From positions 620,001 through 684,000 of the forward strand of contig JAXLVB010000003.1 in assembly GCA_046329195.1 (NCBI GenBank): 64,000 nt of DNA, read 5' to 3'. Below the pieces are notes generated by a model, which saw only the letters and a list, made by a program, of their open reading frames with translations, did not search any database and was not told the origin of the DNA. Position 1 is the stretch's first letter. Each line of letters starts with the position of its first letter. Positions 33,757 through 42,745 of the stretch are shown here, in pieces. A program made the translations under genes and the position numbers. Origin of the DNA: JAXLVB01 sp046329195. Lineage in GTDB: Bacteria > Bacteroidota > Bacteroidia > Cytophagales > Spirosomataceae.

Positions 33757-34464
33757 TTAGAACACCACGGCTACATAAAACCCACCCGAACTGCCCGAAT
33801 AGGTGGGTAACGCTACCACATTGGTTCGTTTGAAAATCTTGCGCTGAATCCACGGATACAAGGCATACACCACCTTGGTAGAACCTATCCCCACGCCCGC
33901 ACCAAACAGCACATCGGCCAACCAATGACGATTGTTAAGCATACGCATAGCTCCGGTAGCCGTAGCTGCCGAATAACCCAAGATACTAATCACCACGCTT
34001 TGTTGGCCGAATTCTTGGTGCAACAGGGTGGCCGATGTAAAGGCCATCGTCGTATGCCCCGACGGAAACGACTCATTGCCCTCTCCGTCAGGACGAGGGT
34101 ATCGGACCGTATATTTTAAACCCTGTGTGATGCTTTGCGCCAGACCGTTGGACAGCAAGGCCAAAATCACTTGGTCGCCTACGTTGTGCTTGGCTTTTAG
34201 GCCAATGGCATCAAAACCTGCCAAGAGCGCCAACGGCGCATACTGCATCGAGTTGTCAAGGCTGGTATGAAAGGTAGGGTATGACTTCACTAGTTCGTCT
34301 CTTACACTACGACTGATAACGCCTTGCGTCAGGAGTCCGCCCGCCATGAGGGTAGCTGGCACTACAAAGGTTTTGAAGGTAACCTTTTTAGAGGTTACTG
34401 TATCAGCTTGCTGGCCGTAACCATAAGCTGAATACAGCAAAAGAATACACAGGAGTTTTTTCAA
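33757..34464 (-). CDS. PAP2-family phosphatase, exported
   Basis: The 235-aa protein has a signal peptide (MKKLLCILLLYSAYGYG) and the PAP2 phosphatase triad motifs: KYTVRYPRPDG near residue 113, SFPSGHTTMAF, and NNRHWLADVLFGAGVG. The final Phe (GGFYVAVVF) and a strand-like C-terminus hint at an outer-membrane location, as seen for some Bacteroidota PAP2 proteins. Substrates may be lipid pyrophosphates or lipid A phosphates. It follows the TonB receptor gene by only 4 bp, so the two are co-transcribed, which is an uncommon pairing. Confidence 0.88.
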   Translation of the reverse strand: MKKLLCILLLYSAYGYGQQADTVTSKKVTFKTFVVPATLMAGGLLTQGVISRSVRDELVKSYPTFHTSLDNSMQYAPLALLAGFDAIGLKAKHNVGDQVILALLSNGLAQSITQGLKYTVRYPRPDGEGNESFPSGHTTMAFTSATLLHQEFGQQSVVISILGYSAATATGAMRMLNNRHWLADVLFGAGVGIGSTKVVYALYPWIQRKIFKRTNVVALPTYSGSSGGFYVAVVF

Positions 34465-34468
34465 GGTC

Positions 34469-36628
34469 TTACAGTTTTAGTCGGAGGCCTAAGTTACCCA
34501 CAAAACCATCCCAGGGCGCATAAACAGGCCGAAAAGTTGGCAAGGCCGACAACAGTACGTTTTCGAGGCGAGTCTGTCGGGTGTCACCTATGTTTTTGAG
34601 GGAGAGGAATACCGTTATCTTGCCAAAATACTTTTCACCAGACAAGTTCATCAGGCCGTACGAAGGGGCTTGTACGCCATCGCCAATGTATTGCTTACCC
34701 ACCATCGAGAGCTCGGCAAATGCTCTAAACTGGTTGGGATGTTCGTACTGCAGCACCGCATGGAAGCGGTTACGAGGCGCAAACTCCAAGTTTTGGTGCT
34801 GTGTGTCGTACTCTTTCAGGGCATTAGTAAAGGTGTAACCCATGCCCAATTGCCAGTTTTCGTAGTTTACCTTCACGTTCCATTCCGAGCCTTTTGAGAC
34901 AATCCCAGCCGAGGCGTTGGTCAAACGATTGTTGACCACGACCAGCGGATTGGTAATCTTGTTCAAGAAAAACGTTCCTTCCAACATGACTAGCCAATCG
35001 TCCAGTACTCGTTTTTGAGCTACAAAATTGGCGTTGAGGCTGCTCGATTTCTCAATTTGCAAGGTGTTTGTAAAAGGTTGAACACTCTGATAGCCATCTC
35101 GCTCGGTTTGGTAGTTAAAAATCGTGGGGTTTTGGTAGCCTTGCCCTGCGCTCAGGCGTAGGGTTGCAAGCTCAATGGGTTGCCAACGCACGGCTACACG
35201 AGGCGTAAACAAAAAGTCTCCCTGTGTACGCACTACGGTAGGCAGGCGTCGGGTTACGTAATCGCTGCGGAGGCTGGCTTGTATGGTAAGGTTGTTCAAG
35301 ATCTTCCAGTCGTCTTGGGCAAAAGCTCCCATCGTAGCATATTTGTAGCTACGGTCTTCCAAGAGTTGGTCTGTAAAGTGGTCAGTGATTACACCGATAC
35401 CCGCTACAACCTGATGATTCGTTATGTTGCGAACATACGAAGCTTCGGTGTAGGTAGCGGCTTGTTTACCGTCAAACTTCCCTGACGTGCGTCCGAGTTG
35501 ATAATGAACCGCATTGACACTGTTTTTGAAGACAAACGTTCCACCGTTTTCGTCTAAGTAGTCGAGGCGTAACTGCGTATAAACTCGATTGGTTTCGTTG
35601 GTTTCTACTCCAATAGTTTTGTTATCTTCTATCGAAGTCAGGTTGCCACCCCAGCGTTTGTCGTTGGTGATGCTCACGCCAGCCATCAGTTGAGTATAGG
35701 GGTCGGGCTTATAAAAAAGTTTCGGCTCTACGGTAAGGGTCTGATAACGAACCAAATCAGTGTAGCCATCTTTGTTGACATCCCGAGGCGATTGGGCGTT
35801 GTACGCAACCAAGGTTGTAAGACCAAGTTTATTGCCAATATAGCCAGAATACCATCCGTTCAAGTCTTTAGCTCCTTTGTGCGAGGCATTGAGCATGGCT
35901 ATCACTTCGGTTTTTCGGGTTGGCTGTTTCGACACCAAGTTGATGGCTCCCGCTAATCCGTCGCCGCCATAGAGAGCCGATGCAGCGCCTTTTAGTACTT
36001 CTATTTGCTTGAGGCTAGTTGGATTGAGGTGTAGCAAACTCAAATTAGAAGCCATTCCGCCAAATACCGGAAAGCCGTCTCGGAGCAACTGAGTATAGTT
36101 GCCGTTCAGTCCTTGAAGCCGAAACTGCATATTCCCCGAAAGTGCCGAGGTTTGCTGTAGTTGAATGCCCGTCTTGGCCGATAAGGTGGCCGCTACATTG
36201 GCAGGCATCAAATTTATACGGTCTTGTAGTTCTTCGGTAGCTACTACCTGCACTCGGGTGGCTGAGGTCTCGGCATTGGTGGACGTACGAAGCACCGAAA
36301 CGGGTATTTTTTCGGTATCAGTGGGTTCTGGCCAAAGAGATACCAGCAGCACTTCGTTAGGGTTTTTGAGCGGGAAATAGAGTTTTCGGTGCTCGGTACG
36401 ATAACCCGTTTTGGCTATTTTGATGTCTTGCCAGCCGTTGGGAAAATAGGATAACGTTACTTTGCCTTCCGAATTGGAGATGCTTCCTTCTGAAAAATGT
36501 GCTAAAAACACATCGGCATCAGCAATTGGTTTTTGGGTTCGGGCATCAGTTACTTGAACAAAAAGGACGTTTTGAGCCACAGACGTATGCACAACCAACG
36601 TCAGTACTATCCATAAAATTCGATTCAT
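34469..36628 (-). CDS. TonB-dependent outer membrane receptor
   Basis: The 719-aa protein has a signal peptide (MNRILWIVLTLVVHTSVAQ) and a carboxypeptidase-regulatory-like domain at about residues 22-95 (VTDARTQKPIADADVFLA). The plug lies at about 120-235 (RLQGLNGNYTQLLRDGFPVF, VLKGAASALYGGDGLAGAIN) and a 22-strand-type barrel ends NLGLRLKL. It resembles siderophore or metal receptors rather than SusC: it is too short and no SusD is nearby. The divergent PepSY gene supports iron or other metal-chelate uptake. The exact ligand is unknown. Confidence 0.92.
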   Translation of the reverse strand: MNRILWIVLTLVVHTSVAQNVLFVQVTDARTQKPIADADVFLAHFSEGSISNSEGKVTLSYFPNGWQDIKIAKTGYRTEHRKLYFPLKNPNEVLLVSLWPEPTDTEKIPVSVLRTSTNAETSATRVQVVATEELQDRINLMPANVAATLSAKTGIQLQQTSALSGNMQFRLQGLNGNYTQLLRDGFPVFGGMASNLSLLHLNPTSLKQIEVLKGAASALYGGDGLAGAINLVSKQPTRKTEVIAMLNASHKGAKDLNGWYSGYIGNKLGLTTLVAYNAQSPRDVNKDGYTDLVRYQTLTVEPKLFYKPDPYTQLMAGVSITNDKRWGGNLTSIEDNKTIGVETNETNRVYTQLRLDYLDENGGTFVFKNSVNAVHYQLGRTSGKFDGKQAATYTEASYVRNITNHQVVAGIGVITDHFTDQLLEDRSYKYATMGAFAQDDWKILNNLTIQASLRSDYVTRRLPTVVRTQGDFLFTPRVAVRWQPIELATLRLSAGQGYQNPTIFNYQTERDGYQSVQPFTNTLQIEKSSSLNANFVAQKRVLDDWLVMLEGTFFLNKITNPLVVVNNRLTNASAGIVSKGSEWNVKVNYENWQLGMGYTFTNALKEYDTQHQNLEFAPRNRFHAVLQYEHPNQFRAFAELSMVGKQYIGDGVQAPSYGLMNLSGEKYFGKITVFLSLKNIGDTRQTRLENVLLSALPTFRPVYAPWDGFVGNLGLRLKL

Positions 36629-36660
36629 TACAGTGGATTAGGTAGTCAGTATTCGTAGGT

Positions 36661-36800
36661 AAGTAATAAGACAAAATTATTTTAATCAACCACATAGAAA
36701 CATAGAACACATAGTTAATAGATGTTCAGCAAATTAAATTCTATGTTTACCATAGGTCTATGAGCCGCCCCTGCGGTGGTTTAAATCTGTCTTACTACTT
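36661..36800. repeat. Long imperfect inverted-repeat element with CACATAG units
   Basis: This occupies most of the gene-free stretch 36629-36969 between the divergent TonB receptor and PepSY genes. The outer arms AAGTAATAAGACA (36661-36673) and TGTCTTACTACTT (36788-36800) pair with one mismatch. Inside, CACATAG and CATAG units on the left face CTATG units on the right. The design equals that of 20874-21026, with T replacing A in the core heptamer. Promoters for both genes must lie in the remainder. Confidence 0.65.
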
Positions 36801-36969
36801 ATTTTACGAAAATATAGTGCGAAAGTAACATCAACTAAGCAGAATTCGTAGGATTATCCCAATTGTTCGTCGCCAAATTTGATTTTAGGACTTCTTGGGT
36901 TGTATAATTCGCTATTTTTACGAACCTTACGACTTCATTTTATAGTTGATTCACTAACCCAAACTTGGT

Positions 36970-38046
36970 ATGCGCAAATTTGACAAACTGGTCTATTCTA
37001 TTCATAAATGGACGGGGCTTTTGGCTGGGCTTTTTCTGCTGTTAATCAGTGTCACCGGCACGATATTGGTATTTCGAGACGAAATCGACTCGGCACTCAA
37101 CAGCGACCTACTTTTTGTAGAACCTGCTGACAAGCGCCTTACCCAAACGCAGCTTCTTCAAGTAATCAAAGAAAAATACCCTACCGCTACGCTCAACGGA
37201 ACGGCTCTTTTTACAGGCCAAGCTACCCGCTCAACGATGATGGAATTGGAGCAAGACCACCAGCGTTCCATGGTGTACCTCAACCCTTACACCGGGCAAG
37301 TACTGGGTTCACGTCTGCGCAATGAGATTTTTGTACGAAAAGTACTGGCCATTCACGAGCATCTTACCTTGGGCAAAAGCGGCCATTTGATTTTGTTTTT
37401 GGTAGGCTTGAGCTTTATCCTTTCGGTCGTTACAGGACTTTGGTACTACCGTAAGTCGCTATTGAGTGTCTTTAAAATTGGGGTTCGGACCAAAAATACG
37501 TATTTGCTCAACGCCGACCTCCACAAATGGATTGGGGTCAGTGCCAGTTTGTTTTTGGCCTTGATGGCCGCCACTGGTACGTTTATGCACTGGGAAAAAG
37601 TAGAACGAATGCTGGACGAAATCGGTCAAGAAGCTCCCCCACCTCGCCCCAAAGAAGACAACAGCTTGATGGTCAACGAGATTGCATTTCCGGTTGATAG
37701 CTTGGTTGCCGTAGCCTCGCAAGCAGTGGCAGGGTTTACCCCCCAATTTATTGCGTATCCACGCCATGCCGATGAGCCGCTCGAAGTACGTGGTACTCGT
37801 CCCGAAAGCAACCGCTTGTTAGGTGTGCTTACCACGTCTATTGCAGTAGATATAGCCAGCAAAACAGTGAAGGAGATTCACCACAAAGAAGACGGCGATT
37901 TGGAACAAAATATGGAAAGTGCCGTAGAACAGCTGCACTTTGGCGATTACGGCGGCCTATTCACCAAAATCATCTACGCTTTAGGAGGCTTAGGCCTGAG
38001 CGTGATGACCATCACTGGCTTTGTGATTTGGTGGAAGAAACGATAA
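36970..38046 (+). CDS. PepSY-associated membrane protein
   Basis: The 358-aa protein has the PepSY_TM arrangement. The first helix after an HKW motif (SIHKWTGLLAGLFLLLISVT) lies near residues 10-32. Two helices follow around 135-155 and 180-205, the latter again after HKW (DLHKWIGVSASLFLALMAAT). Large periplasmic PepSY regions lie at about 35-130 and 220-325, and a final helix (IYALGGLGLSVMTITGFVIW) closes it. Proteins of this kind occur next to siderophore receptors and several reduce ferric chelates at the inner membrane. The divergent TonB receptor fits that role, which is inferred. Confidence 0.88.
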   Translation: MRKFDKLVYSIHKWTGLLAGLFLLLISVTGTILVFRDEIDSALNSDLLFVEPADKRLTQTQLLQVIKEKYPTATLNGTALFTGQATRSTMMELEQDHQRSMVYLNPYTGQVLGSRLRNEIFVRKVLAIHEHLTLGKSGHLILFLVGLSFILSVVTGLWYYRKSLLSVFKIGVRTKNTYLLNADLHKWIGVSASLFLALMAATGTFMHWEKVERMLDEIGQEAPPPRPKEDNSLMVNEIAFPVDSLVAVASQAVAGFTPQFIAYPRHADEPLEVRGTRPESNRLLGVLTTSIAVDIASKTVKEIHHKEDGDLEQNMESAVEQLHFGDYGGLFTKIIYALGGLGLSVMTITGFVIWWKKR

Positions 38047-38065
38047 GAAGATTTGTACTTTACAC

Positions 38066-38109
38066 AACACCCCCTGCGAAGTATCCGTACTTCACAGGGG
38101 GTGTTTTTG
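38066..38109. terminator. Bidirectional terminator between convergent genes
   Basis: AACACCCCCTG (38066-38076) pairs with CAGGGGGTGTT (38095-38105), extended by an inner GAAGT/ACTTC stem. A T run follows on the plus side. It separates the PepSY gene from the Nudix gene, which ends at 38110. Confidence 0.9.
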
Positions 38110-38658
38110 TTACAATTTCAAGATGCCTAACTTACGCAAGGCATAATAGATACCCGTTACATGGAGGGCTTGCGCAAATTGGTTGGTTTCGAGTAGGTGT
38201 AAAAACTCTTGCATCGAAACCACCAGTACGTCAAGTTCCTCGCTATCGTCGAGGTCCTGTTCAGCTACTTTTTTGCCTCCTGTGGCCAAATAACAATATG
38301 TGGTGTTGGTATGGTTAGCGGGGTTGGGCGAGATTTCGCACAAGCGCTCAATCGTGTCAAAGACGTAACCCGTTTCTTCGGTAAGCTCACGAGCCACGCA
38401 CACATCGGGGTCTTCGCCATCATCTACAGTACCTGCTACTAGCTCTACCACTTCTCGCTGCACTCCATGACGATACTGTCGCACCAAAATCACCTGCCCG
38501 TCGTCGGTGAGGGCTACGGCATTGACCCAATCGGGGTATTCCAGAATATGATAGGCTTCAATTAGTTTTCCGTTCGGAACGAGGCACTTGTCTCGCCGTA
38601 CCCGAATCCACGGGTCGGCTATAGGATAACTCGACTCGATAATCTCCCAGTTTTTCAT
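38110..38658 (-). CDS. Nudix hydrolase, ADP-ribose pyrophosphatase-like
   Basis: The start at 38658 (MKNWEIIESSYPIADPWIRV) matches the usual beginning of this subfamily; the ATG at 38715 adds 19 unlikely residues. The Nudix box is complete at about residues 75-97: G in AGTVDDGE, then the core ARELTEETGYV with the metal-binding Glu residues. The 182-aa length and the N-terminal swapped-strand region fit ADP-ribose or NADH-type pyrophosphatases (NudF-like). It acts in the cytosol on nucleoside diphosphate derivatives; the preferred substrate is unknown. Confidence 0.88.
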   Translation of the reverse strand: MKNWEIIESSYPIADPWIRVRRDKCLVPNGKLIEAYHILEYPDWVNAVALTDDGQVILVRQYRHGVQREVVELVAGTVDDGEDPDVCVARELTEETGYVFDTIERLCEISPNPANHTNTTYCYLATGGKKVAEQDLDDSEELDVLVVSMQEFLHLLETNQFAQALHVTGIYYALRKLGILKL

Positions 38659-38933
38659 ACCACTCAACGACTTTTGTTTTATAAACGCAACGCCAAAGCT
38701 ACTAAAACAATTCATTGGAGGTATGTGTGTCGTTGGTGATAACGCCCTTCTTTGTTACACGGGCTGCTTGGATTTTCGAGTAATTATCTTATTCCTCGGC
38801 ATGTGTGTCAAAGACCGAGGTTGGGTTACTCATCGCTCCTCTATCAAGAGTTCCAACTTGTCATCAAATCTTCTATTTTTGACGTAGAGAAAATAGCTTG
38901 TTCCCCCAAAGGATGCTGTCTCCACTGCTAATT

Positions 38934-40796
38934 ATGAAAAAAGTCATCATTATCTCCTTACTAACTGTAGTTTTTGGTTCCAGTTTCGCTCAGGGTTATC
39001 ACCCTGATTATGAAGATACTTACCTCGGCTGGATAAAGATGTATCATTTTAAAGGAGCTACTAAACCACTACAGGTAGATGAAAAAAACTACTCGTTAGC
39101 TCAGCTTTCTATTGTTGATTCGATTGCCAACTGGATGCAGGCAAGCTATGTACCAAAAGGCGGCTTAGGCGACATCATTAAATACGTAACTCCCAAAAAA
39201 GGATTGTACGCAGAGCGATACAACGAAGCCATTCCGCAAAGTTATGGAGCTAGGGCCGTGACGTATCTGTTTCTCAAAAAACAAAATGGAAAATGGGTTC
39301 CCGAAAACAATCTTGGCATCACTTGGTCTGTTTGTGCCAACGAGATTCCCATGTATATGCGCCTGATGGAGTTGAATACCAGCAAGATATGCCTATTCAC
39401 GATTGACGGATACGATGAAGACCTCATCAAGACACAACCCAATTCTGATGAGGCAAAGCAGCAAAAACTTTATGACTTATCTACGCATCCTGTCTTAAAA
39501 AAATACATCCAATACAACGTGCCAGGGGGAGCCAACCGTTCTAATCTGGTGGTACTGAGCAAAAATAATCGTCCGCCATTTATCAACGTCACCATAGGCG
39601 AAGCCTTACAGTATGCCGAGGAAGCCATTCCTGTGAAGCAAGCTGAAGAAAAACAAGTGGCTCAAGAAAAATCCACTGCTCGAGATGGCGATTTTTTTGT
39701 GAATCAGGTGATTGAAAAATTCGAGAAAGTTAAAAAGACGATTGATAACCTGCGAAAAAAATACAAAAACCGACTGAACGAGTTCGCTTACACCTCCTAC
39801 GGCGGCCCCTCGATGACCGGCCTTGCGAATGGTCAGGATATTTTTGCGATTTCGGACATGAATGGAAAAGAACGGTTTGACAAACGGTTTCCGATTTTGA
39901 GAATAGACCCCGAGCTAAAAGAACGATGTAAAACCGACCAACCTCAGTGGATTCTAATCAAATGGCAAGGTGGGGCCTTAGACCAAGTTGTGTACAAGCA
40001 CATGCACGAGTCCATCATCCATAATGTTGACTTCGACTACGTTTATCAATTCTTTTTTGAACCCGAAAAAGTCAAAGGCAGGCCATACAAACCGCTGCGC
40101 TCACCCATTGTAGAGGAAAAGCCTGTGCTGATGGAAAAATCCGAAACCACAAAGAAAGCCGAAACCGATGCCTCGGTGTGGTTCTTTGATGATTTTTCGA
40201 CGACGGTAGCTGGTCAGAAACCAATGGATTGGAAGTCGGAAATGAATGCTGAAGCCAAGCCAGCCACCGTTGTGAATGTGCAGGCTCAACCGGCAAAATG
40301 GTTGGAGATAAAAGGGAATTATTTTGTGGTTCCGGAACATCTCAGGAAGCCACTACCTCAAAATTTTGAACTTTCTTTTGATTTGGCAGTACCCAAAGAC
40401 ATCCCCTGGGGTGCCAAAGCGCTGGAGCTCCTGTTGTGCACACAAAACAAGCTAAACGAAAACGACGGGTTTATCAAAATTCGGTTCAGAGCAGGATTTT
40501 ACGGCAGGCCCGGCGAAATCACCCTTCAAACGCAGTTTGGGTCTGCCTACGCCAGCAACAAAACCGATTACGCAGGCATTGGTTTTTCGAACGACAAAGT
40601 GTTTAATGCAATCAAGGTGAGATTGATAAAAAAGGCTGAACAACTCCAATTGTATTTTGACAACAACAAAATAGCAGAACTAAAGCAAGGTCTGCCAGCT
40701 TCTACCTTATTTAACTGGCTGCAATTCAAGCATCTGAATAGCAGTAACGATACCGAAAAGTACTTGGTAACCAACGTAAAAATCAATAGGCTATAA
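38934..40796 (+). CDS. Secreted protein of unknown function with C-terminal lectin-like fold
   Basis: The start at 38934 gives a signal peptide (MKKVIIISLLTVVFGSSFAQ); the in-frame ATG at 38898 is less likely. Residues 20-400 match no family that I recognise. They contain a charged helical stretch (about 245-300, FEKVKKTIDNLRKKYKNRL). The C-terminal 190 residues look like a jelly-roll similar to LamG or DUF1080 domains (WFFDDFSTTVAGQKPMDW, NYFVVPEHLRKPLPQNFELS, VFNAIKVRLIKKAEQLQLYF). Such domains bind or cleave glycans. It is monocistronic, between the Nudix gene and the pectin regulator. Confidence 0.8.
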   Translation: MKKVIIISLLTVVFGSSFAQGYHPDYEDTYLGWIKMYHFKGATKPLQVDEKNYSLAQLSIVDSIANWMQASYVPKGGLGDIIKYVTPKKGLYAERYNEAIPQSYGARAVTYLFLKKQNGKWVPENNLGITWSVCANEIPMYMRLMELNTSKICLFTIDGYDEDLIKTQPNSDEAKQQKLYDLSTHPVLKKYIQYNVPGGANRSNLVVLSKNNRPPFINVTIGEALQYAEEAIPVKQAEEKQVAQEKSTARDGDFFVNQVIEKFEKVKKTIDNLRKKYKNRLNEFAYTSYGGPSMTGLANGQDIFAISDMNGKERFDKRFPILRIDPELKERCKTDQPQWILIKWQGGALDQVVYKHMHESIIHNVDFDYVYQFFFEPEKVKGRPYKPLRSPIVEEKPVLMEKSETTKKAETDASVWFFDDFSTTVAGQKPMDWKSEMNAEAKPATVVNVQAQPAKWLEIKGNYFVVPEHLRKPLPQNFELSFDLAVPKDIPWGAKALELLLCTQNKLNENDGFIKIRFRAGFYGRPGEITLQTQFGSAYASNKTDYAGIGFSNDKVFNAIKVRLIKKAEQLQLYFDNNKIAELKQGLPASTLFNWLQFKHLNSSNDTEKYLVTNVKINRL

Positions 40797-40851
40797 ACCA
40801 AGGTGGTAGTGTTTTAAACGTAATGCCAACAGTTAGTCTAATGAGACTCCA

Positions 40852-40884
40852 AAAACAACGCCCCTTCCTTTCGGAAGGGGCGTT
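40852..40884 (-). terminator. Rho-independent terminator after the GntR-type regulator
   Basis: AACGCCCCTTCC (40857-40868) pairs perfectly with GGAAGGGGCGTT (40873-40884) around a four-base loop. On the minus strand GTTTTTG follows. It lies 28 bp after the regulator stop at 40912. Confidence 0.9.
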
Positions 40885-40911
40885 GCAATATGAAGTGTTG
40901 CTAAAAAATAC

Positions 40912-42000
40912 TCATAACGAACCCCGACGAATCATGTGGAAGGGGTTTTTGACCCGAATTTGCTTTTTGTCAAGCAGCAGGGCAGCTGCCATTTTGCCCA
41001 TTGTCTCAAAATCGGTAGTGATAACGGTGATGTCTAGCAGTTCTTTGAGCGTCGTATCGTTGAACGACACAATACCGATGTCGGTGCCTAATTGATAGTC
41101 GGACTGACGCACTTTTTTGACTAACTCGGCCAAATCGGTTTCCTCAATCACGATGTAGGCCGTGTGCGCCCGAGGTACTTCGTTGCAAGCACTTTCCCGA
41201 ATCTCAAATTCTTTATTAAATACCAAGCAGTACGTACGAAAACCTTTCATGATTTCGACCGGGTAATATCCATCCGTTGGAAACACCAAGACCAAGCGCT
41301 TGTACTTTGAAAGCAAGTCATTGCCCGATTCCAGCGAGTCAAAAATGTCCCGCTCAAAATTCTGAAATACGGTCAGAGGTTGTTTTTTCAGTTCGGGGAG
41401 CTCTTTGTCCAGTAAAATCAATTCATGGGTCGGGATTTTCTCTAGGGTAGCCATGTAGTCTGATTTTTGGAGATCTTCTCTAAAATGCGGCATCACTACA
41501 TAGTAGTTGTATTTACCCAAGTTGTTGTCTATAATCTCTTCAAATCGGCTGGCGCTGTAATGATGTATCTGCAAATCAACGCAGGCTTTGTCGCCCATAG
41601 CCTTCAAAAAGGCGTAGTAGATAATCTTTTTGTAAGAACTTAATTTATTGAAAATCAGCAAGATTTTCAGCTTTTTTTGCTCGGTTCCTTGCACATAATA
41701 TCCTTTGCCCTGTACTGAGGTAATGTAGCCTTTTTCACGTAGCTCTCGGTAGGCTTTCTCTACGGTGTCTCGGGCTAGCAAATACTCAATACTTAGCTCA
41801 CTAATCGAGGGTAATTGATCGTCTTTTCGCAAAACGCCTCGCTCAATGTCGCACATGACTGAGCGTACAATCTGCTTGTATTTGGGCGTTTTGTCAAAAG
41901 GATTGAAATTCATTTTGTACATCCCGCCAGATGGATTTTTGTAAACATCCAAAAAACCTGACGATTGACTTCGATTGAGGGCAGGGACACGTGCTGACAT
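40912..42000 (-). CDS. GntR-type transcriptional regulator with LacI-like sensor domain
   Basis: The 362-aa protein has a winged HTH at about residues 35-105 (YKQIVRSVMCDIERGVLRKD, QLPSISELSIEYLLARDTVE, REKGYITSVQGKGYYV). A periplasmic-binding-protein-like sensor follows to the end (ILLIFNKLSSYKKIIYYAFL, LILLDKELPE, GTDIGIVSFNDTTLKELL). The GntR-DNA-binding plus LacI-sensor design is typical of Bacteroidota sugar regulators. It lies at the end of the hexuronate operon, and the same palindrome occurs 136 bp upstream of its start and upstream of the operon. Repression relieved by a galacturonate-derived effector is the simplest model. Confidence 0.88.
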   Translation of the reverse strand: MSARVPALNRSQSSGFLDVYKNPSGGMYKMNFNPFDKTPKYKQIVRSVMCDIERGVLRKDDQLPSISELSIEYLLARDTVEKAYRELREKGYITSVQGKGYYVQGTEQKKLKILLIFNKLSSYKKIIYYAFLKAMGDKACVDLQIHHYSASRFEEIIDNNLGKYNYYVVMPHFREDLQKSDYMATLEKIPTHELILLDKELPELKKQPLTVFQNFERDIFDSLESGNDLLSKYKRLVLVFPTDGYYPVEIMKGFRTYCLVFNKEFEIRESACNEVPRAHTAYIVIEETDLAELVKKVRQSDYQLGTDIGIVSFNDTTLKELLDITVITTDFETMGKMAAALLLDKKQIRVKNPFHMIRRGSL

Positions 42001-42135
42001 AGGAATAGAGTTATATTATTTTTTTAAGAGGAGTTGCCTTTTGGCTTGTTGGTTAACTGCTGAATTGTGTAGAGAGATTACTTAGTTTTTTTTAGAAAAT
42101 AAAGAAAAAAGAGGATTTTTTTTACGCAATCGTTG

Positions 42136-42151
42136 TCGGTAACGTTTCCGA
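42136..42151. promoter_or_regulatory. Probable operator of the GntR-type regulator, autoregulatory site
   Basis: TCGGTAACGTTTCCGA is a palindrome with one mismatch. It lies inside a longer block shared with 55280-55307 (GCAATCGTTG before and AAAT after), between the regulator start at 42000 and the NTF2-like gene that ends at 42272. Confidence 0.8.
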
Positions 42152-42205
42152 AATGTAAGTTTTCAGAGATAGTCTTGAAGAAATTTTAGGTAGTGGGCCA
42201 ATACA

Positions 42206-42237
42206 ATAAAAAAGCAGCCAAAGACCTTGGCTGCTTT
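42206..42237 (-). terminator. Rho-independent terminator of the hexuronate operon end
   Basis: AAAGCAGCCAA (42211-42221) pairs with TTGGCTGCTTT (42227-42237). On the minus strand T runs follow. It lies 35 bp after the NTF2-like gene and before the regulator promoter. Confidence 0.88.
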
Positions 42238-42271
42238 AAAATGTGACTATTCTAAGAGTAAATCCTACTTC

Positions 42272-42697
42272 CTAGATTTTGACAGCTTGACGAGCCAGCA
42301 ATTTCCAATCGCCTTTTTGCTTTTGCCAGATGAGTAGTACCGATAGTTTCGCCGTACCGGGTTTGCCGCTATTGTTGGTATCAGCAGCCAACTTGTGGCG
42401 TACGATAGCCGTATTCCCTACAATTTTGATGGTTTGGTCAGCTAAGTCAATCTTCACGAAATCAGACTTACCGCTAACGATTGCTTCCACAAATTCGGCT
42501 TTGTTTTCGATGCTTCCGCCCGAGTGCCCGTAACTAAGGTCTTCGGCGGCAAGGGCTTCTAAGGTAGCTTTATCAGCATCTATCATTGCTTTGCGGAGGC
42601 TTTCGACGGCTTCGGCCACGGCCTTTTCGTCTTTCGACTGAGCTACAAGTACTTGACTCACAGCAAAAAAGGCAAAAATCAAAAGAAATTTTTTCAT
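42272..42697 (-). CDS. Secreted NTF2/SnoaL-like (DUF4440-type) protein
   Basis: The 141-aa protein has a signal peptide (MKKFLLIFAFFAVSQVLVAQ) and one cone-shaped NTF2-like domain: KAVAEAVESLRKAMIDADKA as the first helix, EDLSYGHSGGSIENKAEFVE, and a C-terminal strand pair ending WKLLARQAVKI. The His in YGHSGG may line a pocket. The gene is 48 bp downstream of uxaC on the same strand and before the terminator, so it probably belongs to the hexuronate operon. The domain family is shared with 1726-2571. Role in uronate use is unknown. Confidence 0.83.
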   Translation of the reverse strand: MKKFLLIFAFFAVSQVLVAQSKDEKAVAEAVESLRKAMIDADKATLEALAAEDLSYGHSGGSIENKAEFVEAIVSGKSDFVKIDLADQTIKIVGNTAIVRHKLAADTNNSGKPGTAKLSVLLIWQKQKGDWKLLARQAVKI

Positions 42698-42745
42698 ATT
42701 ATTGTGATTAGAGGTTTACGTGCCAGAGGCACTGATTTGATGAAT

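Noticed and set aside
34469..36628. SusC-type polysaccharide importer
   Set aside because: At 719 aa it is too short for SusC, no SusD gene follows, and the neighbour is a PepSY protein.
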